From Sarcophilus harrisii (Eukaryota > Chordata > Mammalia > Dasyuromorphia > Dasyuridae): DNA of 64,000 nucleotides. The position numbers and the translations under genes are program-made. The notes beneath the pieces are model-generated. The model was given only the letters and a program-made list of their open reading frames with translations. It ran no database searches and was not told the origin of the DNA. The stretch is from contig NC_045430.1 in assembly GCF_902635505.1 (NCBI RefSeq), forward strand, positions 25,283,064-25,347,063, read 5' to 3'. Below, piece after piece: positions 47,101 to 58,965 of this stretch (its first letter is position 1; every line of letters starts with the position of its first letter).

Positions 47101-50100
47101 TGGCTAAAAAAAAGAAAAACAGAAAAATAAATTAAAATAAATTGAGATTACCTAATTCATATATTATTAACATAAACAGCAATGATACTAGTAGATAAGA
47201 AGGTTCATAAAACCTGGAAGCATAATCTATCTCTAGATGCCCATAACAATAACTAGTTCAAAAAGAAAAGTCTAATCCACAGACACTAAAAAGTTTAACA
47301 AACTGAGTAAAGCAGCATCTACTTGGATTTTATTATCTATTTTCTTTTCTTTCTTTCTTTCTTTCTTTTTTTTTTTTTTTTGCTGAGGCAATTGGGGTTA
47401 AGTGACTTGTCCAGGATCACACAGCTAGGAAGGGTTAAGTGTCTGAGACCAGCTTTGAACTCAGGTCCTCCTGACCTCAGGGCTGGTGCTCTATCCACTG
47501 CACCACCTAGCTGCCTTATATTACCTATTTTCAAAGCAAATTTCTCATAGACAAATTATACTTTCAAACTTCAATGCATCTAAGATTTTACACCAATCTA
47601 GGTTAAGTGGATTTTACTTTAAGAGAACAGGGAAGCCCAAGATACAAACTTGAAAACATTTATAACCAAATTCAAAAAGAAAAATGCTAATTATACACAA
47701 ACCCAATAAACCCAATAAAAATTCGTGGAAGAGTTATAGAGAGAATGGTAGAGAAAAAATTAGGAAAAGAAATGAGAGTGATTCAAGAAAATTATGAAAA
47801 GAGAATTTAACTAGGCAAAAGAGGCACAAAAATAAATTGAAGAAAATAACATCTTAAAAAAACAGGACTGGCTTAATGGAAAAGGAAATACAAAAGCTCA
47901 ATAAAGAAAATAATTCCTCAGAAATTAGAATTAGAAACCTAAAAGCCCATGACTCCATAAGGCATCAAGAAACAATAAAACAAAATCAAAAGAATGAAAA
48001 ATATGAAATATATGTTGGAAAAATAATTGACATAGAAAATGCATCAAAGAGAATCTAAAAATTACTGGACTACTCAAAAGCCACCATCAAACAAGGGGGC
48101 TTAGACACCATTTCAAGAAATTGTCAAGGAAAATTGTCTCAATATTTTGGATCCAGAATATGAAGGAATACATTGATCATCACCTGAAGAGATCTCAAAA
48201 TGAAAAGTCCTAGGAATTTTACCACCAAATTCCAGAGCTCCCAGTCAAAGAAAAAAATATGGCTAGAAGCAATTCAAATATTGTGGAGCCATAGTCAGCA
48301 TTACACAAAATTTAGTGGCTTTCATGTTAACCAAGTTGAAGGTATGAAATATGATTATTTCAGAAGGATGAAGGGAAATGCACAATAATCATAACTGAGT
48401 GTAAGTGGAATTAACTCTCATATAAAAGAGGGATAACAGAATGGATGAGAAAGCATATGCTGTTTACAAGAGGCATTTCAAACAGAAAGACACACATTTA
48501 AAAAAATGTTGGAGCAGAATTTATTATGCTTCAGCTGAAGTTAAAAAAAAAAGGGTTAGAGACTGTGACTTCAGACAAAGGAAATGCAAGGAAAGATCTA
48601 ATTAACAGATATAATCAAAGAAATTTTGCTTAAAAAGTACAATAAATAATGGAATAATATCCAAAAATATTTAGAACAAGTTTCTCTAATAAAAGGCTTT
48701 ATAAAATGGAGTCAAATTTGTAAAAAATAAGAGCCATTCCTCAAGTGATGAATGGCCAAAGGATACAAACAGGCAATTAATTTTCAGAAGAGGAAATCAA
48801 AGTTATCTAAAGTTATGAAAAAAAAAAAACGCTCTAAATTGCAATTGATCACAGAAAGGCAAATTAAAACCATGTTGAGGGACTTTACATATCAGAAATG
48901 ACAACTGCTGGAGAAGATGAAAGAAAATCAGGCACACTAATGAACTCTCAATGGAGCAATGAACAGGTTCAGCCATCCTGAAAAACAATTTGGAACAATG
49001 CCTAGAAGGCTATAAAACTGAGCTCCCTTTTGGACCCAGAAATATTACTATTAGGTCTGTATCCCAAAGAAAAGAATGAAAACAAAAAAAGGACCCATCT
49101 GTACAAAAATATTTATAGCAGGTCTTTTTGTGGTAGCAAAGAACTGGATAACGAAGGGATGTTCATTCAACTAAGGAATGAGTGAACAAGTTGTCACATG
49201 ATAGTGATGATTGCGATAGACTACTACTATGCTTTAAGAAACGACTGGGGGAGACATTTTATTAAAAAAATATGGCAAGACCTATATGATCTGATGCAAA
49301 ATTAAGTGAAAAGAGCTGGGAAATCACTGCACACAGTAACAGCAATGCTGTGATGATGACTACCTGTGCAAAAAATTGACTATTCTGATTAACACAATGA
49401 TCCAAGATAATTCCTCATGAGGAAAAAATATTGTCTACCTCCAGAGAGAGAGCTGATGAATTCATGCAAAATGATATATAATTTTCTAACTTGCTTTATT
49501 TCTTCATTGCTTAAACTGTTATTCTTAGGAGATCCTGAGTTCAAATGAGAGTCTCAGACTAGCCATATAATCTTGGGAAAGTCATTTAACCCCAGCTGCC
49601 TCTTGGTTAAAAAAAATATATATATACAATATTATATGAAGGTTTTATCTTTTTAAAATGAGTATTTCAAGTGAGATGTATTTTAGTCACATAAAAATAA
49701 GAATTTTGGAAAAAAGAACTTAGACATAGTTATTTTAGTTACAAAAGTAATAAATATAGGTCACAATCACTGCACAGCTCTCATCAATCCAGTTCTGGTA
49801 GCATCCATTAAGAAGTGTAATTACTATAAACTGTGCCACTCTTTTAGGAAGCAATCAGCATCATCCATCACTTAATCCTGTTCAACTTAGGTCAGAGAAG
49901 AGGTTATAGAGAACATAATAATGCTGCACAAAGGTATCAATTTTCAGCAAACAGCCCAAAGCAAGGTTCCTGTTACTTGTGATCATGGAATCCATAAAGA
50001 CCATATGAAGGCTTTTCTACTTACAAAAATGAGAAAATATTTGTGATAAATGCTTTTAACTGTATGGATTTTAAAACTCCTGAATACAAAGCACTGAAAT

Positions 50101-53100
50101 TCCAAATTTTAACAACATCCTAACTAAAAATCATTGTATGACACTTATGTCATTCTTTTCACATATCTTTTTTTTTTTTTTTTTTAAATTGAGGCAACTG
50201 GGGTTAAGTGACTTGCCCAGAGTCGCACAGCTAGGAAGTGTTAAGTGTCTGAGGATAGATTTGAACTCAGGTCCTCCTAATTTCAGGGCTGGTGCTCTGT
50301 CCACTGTGCCACCTAGCTGCCCCTCTTTTCACTTATCTTAACCAATATTATCAAGTGGTTCAATTTTTGTGTTTGTGTAAAAATTTCTTCCCTGTAATTC
50401 AAATTACATATTAATAAAAAACAAATACATGATGTCAGCTAAGTAAATACAAAATTATAATTTCAGAATTTTCCCTAATACATAAGAAATAGGTCTCCAA
50501 ATACAATAAAACTTATGAACACATTATTAATATATTAATAGTCACTGGAAAAATTAGTATTAAAATGATTACTCTTAGTCTCCCTCTGAAATATTGCCAA
50601 TCATGAAAACATTAACACTTAACTCAAAAACTATAACCTCCACAAAATTACCTTACAAAACCCCTTTTTAATTGTGCTGAAATCAGGCAAAACGTAGTCT
50701 ACCATAACTGTATTTTCTTCTCCTTTTAATCTGAAAAAAGAAAAGAGATTTTAAAAGTTCAGTTTTATATTACATGACCTGCAACTGACTTCAAATATTA
50801 GTATATCAAGATGCATACTTTGCAATATCCATGTCCTTATAAAAATCTTGAGACACATAGCATACATCTTCTTTCACCTGATTAATTACATGTGTTTCAT
50901 CCATGACATGTAGCTGTCTGCAAATAAATGAAATAGAGAAAATTTGAAATTTAAAATATGGGTCACAATGACTTTTTTTTTTTTAAGTTTTTCTTAAATT
51001 CTACATTAAAGATAAAAACAGGAAGACTTAAAGAATGCAATAAAAAACCTGAAAAAACTTATACAGTGCCTTACCCATATATATTTTGATAAAAATAAAC
51101 ATTTTGTTCCAAAAGAATCAAACAATAAATGTCTTGCATTTTACGGTGGTTTTTATTTCTTAAAACACTTTTCCCTCCATCCTTTCATTTGATTCTCACA
51201 AAACTATAGTGGAGGCAGGGATTATCCTGAAATTATACACATGAGGAAACTGAAGCATAAAAAATTTTAGTTACTTACCTATAGTCAACTTACAAAAACT
51301 TTATCCCAAATCCTTGGGCAACAAGTTTTTTTACATGTCAGTTTTCAGAGTTGAAGGTTTAACTTTTTAAACACTTTTTAAAGCTTTCTTTTCAGCATTT
51401 TGGATTGAAATCTAAATCACATTATAGATTCATTACTTATGAAATAAGAATATTGAACATTCTTTATCTTTGTATTAATGAGTCAAGGTCAATAATCACC
51501 AATACTAATGGTTACTGCACTATGCTACAATATAATGATATCCCTCCCAACCAAAAGGTCTAATGAAGTATATAGTGCTATTTCCCTTTTAATAAAAAGT
51601 CCTAAGATGCTGTGTTTTTTTTTAAATTTTTGGGTTAACTTTTTATAGTTTTTCTGACTCCTCCTCTGTAATAAACTGTCACTTTTAAAAGCTGTCACTG
51701 TGCCAGCCTGGAACAGACCCCCTTATCTATTTTAACACTTCCAATCTGCTCTGGGTTGGGAAACCCAGAAAACTCAATCTATTAGCATAGTATCTGAAAT
51801 AAAAGCACACTAGCTCAGAGTGAGGGCCTGAAGGACTTTCCTACATATCAACTATGAGGACTTCACACCACTTGTTTTGGTTGCTCGGCAATCTTCTCCT
51901 GTACTCCCTAGTTCTCTTCTATATTCCAGAAGGGTTAATTAAGCAAGCAAGAAAGCTGCAGTTTACAACAGCATCTGCATCTTTTACTCATCATGTATTT
52001 CTATTATAATAGTCAACTTAGAGCAATTATACAACTTTCTCATTACAGTGACCTTAAATTTCCACACTGAGAAATCAAAAAGGGAAAATCAGAATTTATA
52101 GCAAATATTTCAGATTTTGTAAATCAAATAATCAAACACATCTAAAGCTGCATGACATGACATGTGATGTAGGAATAACTGAGAAGTGCCTCCATGAGAA
52201 AAGGGCACAAAGTTCATGACTTATCTCCATAAAAACCAAAGCAGAAAAAGTCTTACCTGTAAGAAATTATCTCCTTTAGATGATTGGTTAGAAGCTTTCC
52301 TCCAACATTAATACTAAAGAGGAATAATCAAATTTTAGTTCAGTAATCATCTTTATTTGAACACCATAATTCTTTTACTTAAAAAAAAAAAAAAAACCCT
52401 TTATTATATTTTTACCACTGATTTTTATTCCTGAATCTTTCCTTCGCTTCTCCCTAGTCTTAAAACATCCCTAGTAACAAAGATTTTTTTAAAAGGAAAA
52501 TACAATTTTTAACAAGCAAAACTAACTAAGACACTGCCTAAGCCTGACAGTAATTTCAATTCAATAATTTATAACAATTTTTAAAAATAAAAACAAAAAG
52601 CAACTCACCGAATTATTGCTTCTTTTTTCTTTTTACTTCTGCAATATGGCACTATGTGTGTAAAGGAATAACCACTATCCACAATGATACAGCATAATTC
52701 AGATGGATTATCGCGGAAATACCGATGTGCACTCAGGCCCCCAGCTACAATAAAATAATCACATATTAAGCAACCTTCTGCAATACAATGTTTTTAAAGT
52801 AATGAGTGAAAGAAAGCAAAAAAAAAATGACTACATCATTTCCTCTAGCTGAAACATAAGAGCCTAAAACTTCAAGATTTAAGAAAGATAAATTTGTGAG
52901 ACAGTCTCACTGCCACTAGAGAGGATCTCCACCAAGATTTGTTATAGTTTTTTAACTACTTTATGAACTACCTAGATTATAGATAAGATAGATGTACACA
53001 GCAAACAGCTTGTAAAGAAAAAATGAATATTCTTTTGTCAGCAAATATGGGCCCAGTTCATTATCCATGTGAAGCATCTCTCCAAGAATAAGGGACAATG

Positions 53101-56100
53101 AACCAATTCTACAGGATGTCCATCCAAAGGCATATCTCAATCTAGAAAACTGGCATTCTTCACCATTTGCTTTTATCTTTGTGCACTGTCAGGCATAAAT
53201 CTTATTTCGGAATCTCTGCAGGGCTCTAGGGCTCCATACAATTAGGACAATGTCACATGCAGAGGCATGTAAAGTACTTCAGCACGATAGGATCCCCTCT
53301 TCCATGTGGACTTTGTACCCTATGAACCGGGTCTAGATTTGAACGGGAGAGGCACACGTGACTAAGCTGTCTTTGGGAAAAGATAAAGAGCTTGGAATGA
53401 CAACAAAGGCTTATTTTTTAACAATGATGGTGTATGGCTATAAGTCACAGATACCAGACTCTCTAACCAAAGGACCATGGAGAAATAGTGCATGTGAATG
53501 GAATACAAGTTATCAGCAAACAAACATACAAGAAAAGATGCATAAAGGAAGTTATCCCAAAGATGTAGGATGTGTAGCCAAAAAAAAAAAAAAAAAAAAG
53601 AGAGTTGGTCACGTGTGAGAAAGAAGAGGAGAGCCCCCTGGGAGCATGTGATATTAAGAGCTCTAAAAAGGACCCTCAGGCTTTTGGTGGCAAATTTATG
53701 GGAAATAAGGACAAGAAAAGAGAGGGCATAGCAGCCTGCACTGGTGGAGAGAGTGTCCATATCACAGAGCTTACCCATCTGTCAAGTGCTAAAGAAGCTA
53801 ACACAGCCTTCCTTCAATCTGGAGAGCCCACAGTGATTGCCCTTCTCAACTACAGCTGCTTGTACTCCTTTATCATAAGACCTGGAAAAATGCTACATTG
53901 GACACAATGTCCAACTGTCTAACTTAATTATTCTAAATCTTAATAAATTTGCTTTTAAAGATCATTTAAAGGTTATTTCCATCACAGCTACTATCTGTCA
54001 TTAAATTTAAAGTTAAAAAATGCACAATTTATTTACATTCTTTAAATGAGAGGTAAGAGAGGAAAAGAAAGACAGAGAGAAAGACTGAGATAGGGGGAAA
54101 GAGAGGAAATAAAGAAAGACAGAGGGAAAGAGAAAAAAAGGAGGGAAAGGAGAGATAAAGTGGGAGAAAGGGAGGAGAGACAGACACTGAAAGATAGAGA
54201 AAACGGTAAGGGCCAAAGACCAAAAAGAGAGAGACAGGGGGAGGGAGAGGAGGGAAAGAAAAAAAAAAAAGAGAGAGAGAAATAAGAGACAGAAACAGAG
54301 AAAGAGAAGACAAGAGGAGAGGAAGGGGAAGAACAAGAACCTCAGAGGGAAAGTGGCAGGCATCTTCCAGTACCTGCAGGGATATTGTGGAAAAGACTCC
54401 TTCTTCAGAGGAGAGAAGATGCAGCAAAGCAGAATCAGGGCACACACAGGGGCGAGGCTGATGTCAGAGATGGGGCTCCCTCATTTGGTGGCATTCATGC
54501 AGAAATGACCCCCCCCCAGAAATGCTGCCAAGGGATATTTGTGTGGCCCCAGCTGCCCCACCTTCCCTAACTTGTGCTATCTGTGATTCCCCAACCTGAG
54601 CCCAAGTCCTCACAGAGCTAGTTTCTACCTCCAAAGGGAGCAAGGCAGGATACAAAGAGTCCTGGCTGATCAGAGAAGCTAGATTCAGATCCTGTTTCAA
54701 AAGCTCACCCTAATCAGGTCTGGGCCTTTTCTCCACTTGTAAACTGAATGTCCTACCTGACAGCTACAGAGGGCCCATTCAATAGGTAGGAACCCAGATC
54801 CTGCAAAGACCCCAGCCCACGGCTCTTCAGCTTTCTGAGCTCTAAAATGGACTGAGACAGAGATCCTTGAGGAACTCTTCTCCAGCTCTGGATTTCTGTG
54901 GCTCCAAGACGTACTTTTAGGGAGTCACTCTACTAACCTATATTTACTATGCCCTCCCGCGCCACTTAGGATGACCACAGGAATGACAAGACACACAAAG
55001 CATCCTGGTCTCCCTCCTCCCCTCTGCTTTTTTGAAAATTCCCTGCCCAGGTACTGAAGAAAGGACCCAAAGGTGCTTTTCCATCGCAGATGTACACAAA
55101 TTATTGTTTCCATTTGACTAAAGATGCTCAAAAATGCCTGGGGATTCACTTCTAGCTACTCAGTAGCAAAGCGTCAGAGCCAAACAGCAAATCCCTATCT
55201 TCTGGCTTGAGGGCCATCATCCTCTCCCAGTCAGTCCCTGGGCCAGGCACTGGGGGTGGCCTCAAGCAGCCTACGATCTAGCACAGTACAGGAGGTTTAC
55301 ATAGAGATCCAGAGCCCAATAAAAGGAGGCAGATGCAAAGAACTCTCCAGTCTTATCTAGCCATTCCAGGATTGGAAAACTATATTCACCCCATCTGTGA
55401 CCATGGCCGTCCAACAAAATTACATTCCCTCCAAACAACTCACCATTTACTCTAAGCACCGCTTGAAACTGATATTCTTCAAACAAGATTTCATTCATTG
55501 ATTCTTGAATTGAAGTGAAGTTAAAATAAGGTTCTGTGATTATAATGTTTGTGTCTACAAAATCAACCTGTAAGAATACAAAACATATAAAGGCAGTCTT
55601 ATGACATCAACAAGAATAGTGACAGTTGCTTATCAGCGATCTTGCTATGCCTGAGTCTATGAACAACAAGAATAATTATATGGGTCTTTTTTTCTTTTAA
55701 GAAAGCAGAGAAATAAAAAATGTAGGATGAGCTACAAGGCAGAACCTGGCTCACTCCTGAGAAGCATGAAACATTCTCTTAAGTAAGTTTTCACAAAACT
55801 CTCAGGACAGAGACTGAAGAAACACCCAGAACACAAAACTCTTCTGATGGATGAGCTCGCATGCTAAAAAGAAGTGGGAAATGAGTGATGTCCAGGGATG
55901 AGAAAGCTGGGCAGGTAGGTGGACTGGCCTTGCTAGCGCAGCTGCAAGTTCCATAGGGAAGGCAGGAGGTAGTGGGGGCTGGACACTCTGCCACCTCCCC
56001 CTACCCTAGTTCCCAGCTCCCCTTAGACCAAGCCCCAGAGCCATGGGAAGGGCCAGATTGTCAGGTCAGTGCCCACAGTACAATCCCAGCCCATGGGGAG

Positions 56101-58923
56101 ATGCTACCTGGGACCTGCTCCTACAGGGGCTGTAGCCACAGCTGGGGAGACCCAGGGACGAAAGCTCTAGCCACCAAAGTCCTGGCTCTGCATTAGAAAG
56201 GCCTATCATTTTATCAGCAAAGCTGTCATTAAAGAAGAGGCCTGACCACCTGCTTTCTCCCTGTAGCCTAAGGACCAAAGCTTTCCAGCCAACTTGCATT
56301 TGAAATGTCCCTACATGTTTCCTTCATGTAAACATTAGCTCCTGAGAGCAGAGACTTAGTTTTTGCTTTTACTCCAAACTCTTGGCACAGCGCTTGGCAC
56401 AATGTAGAAACTTAATAAAAGATTTATTCATGCATTCACTGATGCAGTAGGTGCTTCACTGTACCCAAAGAAGTAAGACAAGCATAACCTTTCATCTCTA
56501 AATCCAATACCTTAAATATGATGTAATCACAATACTGAAACCTGACAAATTCTAACTCTGAATTTTACAGTCTCTAGATGTGGTCAGCTTCCTTTTTTGC
56601 AAACTGGAAAGAGAAATCTGATTTACTTTACAGATAGTATAGCTAACAGTATAACAATCTTTGTGTCAAAAGGTATGAGTTCACATCTTGCCTTAGACAC
56701 ACAATGGCTAAATAGCTACAAGTATTTCCCTTAACCTCTTGGTGATCATAACTTCACAGATTATTGTACAGGCCTGTGTACAAACCCAGGGGTGTTTACA
56801 GAACTCTATTAATGATGCCCCAGCTATCTCTTAAGAGACTTTCATGACTGTAAGGAGTTTCTATGATAGTTATTTCCCATTATGATAAAAAATTAAGTCT
56901 AGACCTCCCTGCTCCCGTACCATCCCCACCCCTAACTCCAAGCCTAGAGTACTCTAGAAAATTCAAATCTAACCTACTTACAGACCAAATGCAAATGCAT
57001 TAAATGTATATCTAATAATGCAGTTATTATTCCAGTATTATTTCAATTTCAATAACCATAAATAGTAACAATATTAACACTTTCAAAATAAAAATATTTA
57101 ATATCTTAAAAGCCTTGGAAATCTTATTAAAAAGTATAATTTTTACCTGATACATTTCTTTCCCAAAAAGGTAATCCCAAACTTGTCTCTGGACATCCCA
57201 ATTCACCAAATAGCCCTTGAAGAATTAAAAAAATCTTTTAAAACATCTAATGGAAAGAAGTCCAAAAAATAATAAAACAATTCAAACAACATACATTTAT
57301 TAAGAAACTACAAAGTACAGAATTCATACAAAATGTTGAGAAAGTTTCTGCCCCCGTAAGATTTTAAGCCTACTAGTAGTAAGTACTAGTAGGTAGTACT
57401 AGTAAGTAGAATATATACAAGAGTAAGAATATACACAAACAAGCATAATATATAATTAGACACAATTCTCTAATAGAAAAAATGCATTAAAAAGCTGTGT
57501 GAAATTGAAAAGGGTAAGGTGGAGGAGTCAAAAACATGCCTGGAGATGTGGCATTTGAGATATGCTTCAAATGAGGGGAAGGATTCAAAACTGTGAAGTA
57601 AAGGAGAGGACTCTGAAGCTTTCTTCAGTTGGTGTGGCTGTTGCACTTCTGGGAGGCAAAGAATAGAGGCAGGAAAAGCTCAGGGCACATAGGGGACAAT
57701 GAATGGGTAATCTAATTTGGCTACTACAGTGTATGCAAAAGAGATAGTATTAGATACGCTGTAACAAAAGAATGGAACCACTTTGTGGAGGGATCAAGTT
57801 ACTAAAAAGCTTTGATCAATGTAATTTAACCATACATGCAAAATGATTAAGGCAGCAATGGTGAGAGAGGAAAGAAAAGGGAGATAAAGTCTTGGGGGAT
57901 CCTATTATAAGAGTCCCTTTAGGCAGTGATGAAGGCCTATTCTAGGGTAAAAACAGTAAGAATAGAGAAGAGGGATCTAAAGCAAGATGCTGTCAAAGTA
58001 AAATCAACAGGACTTAGCAAATAATTGGATTTGGGAAGAGAGAGAACAGGATCAACAGTAATAATGCCAAAGTAGATGAGACCAATGGAAGAAAAAATGT
58101 CAGAAAGAACAGCAGGGGAGAAAAGAGAAAAATAAAAAGTCATCTGAGCACGCTGAACTGGAGATGCCAAAGGAGACATCTGGGGAATGTGGCCCCAGAG
58201 AAGCTGGCAGTGTGCCCACAGGAGAGCAAGTGGGCCAAGAGACCTCAGCCTGAACATCTGCATAGAGATAAAGGGCAGAGATGATGGGAGGAACTGAAAT
58301 GGTGAAGAAGGAAAGCTGCTGAGAAGCCACAAGCACCAGCTCAGCAATGAGGAGAAGGAGAAAGAAAACCTAGGGGGCCGAGGGGAGGGGAAGGAGAAGA
58401 AATCCACAGAAGCTATTGGTATCACTACAGATAACACAAATTATTCAGCTTTCCCTTACTGACCTAGCTTCTCTCATTGCGGGCTCCACTTTAAGCCCTG
58501 TTACCTCAAAATGGACAGAAGTAATCCTTTAATAATTTAATAAATTAGTAATAATTTAAGAGATGAGAGCTGCCATTTTATATCTGCTTGTTTTCTGATA
58601 TTAGAAGGGTTCATCTTGTTTGGCTTATAAAGAAAACTAGTACATTCACTCATACTGGGAAATCTGCTTGGATAGCTTCAATGAGCTTACCTGGACATAA
58701 CCTCACTGCCATTTATTCTTGATAAACTTATTTGATTTCAGGAAAAATTTATTTGATGTTGGTAAAAACTTTAGTCGTTTTTTAAATTAATAACTTGCCT
58801 TTAATTTAAATTTATCCATAATTATTTTTAAAACAACAATCTATGCTAAAAAAAAATCATGGATGAAAAATGTACATTATTAGGAGATTATGAATTGCAA
58901 TTAAGACAAATAGTCCAGTGATT

Positions 58924-58965
<42 letters not shown>

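Noticed and set aside
45349-50324. tRNA-like heads of SINEs as functional tRNA genes
   Set aside because: They contain diverged pol III boxes and no tRNA cloverleaf, and they belong to a highly repeated SINE family.
54013-54447. Ser/Phe/Leu-rich - strand frames (about 140 codons)
   Set aside because: They are reverse translations of a GA-rich simple repeat.
58100-58437. 166-codon - strand frame with hydrophobic stretches
   Set aside because: It lies on a purine-biased block likely derived from CR1/L3. There is no splice context, start context or known domain.
58925-58962. Repeated units considered as a CRISPR-like array
   Set aside because: It is a plain (AC)n microsatellite. No repeat-spacer structure exists anywhere in the window, and the DNA is vertebrate.
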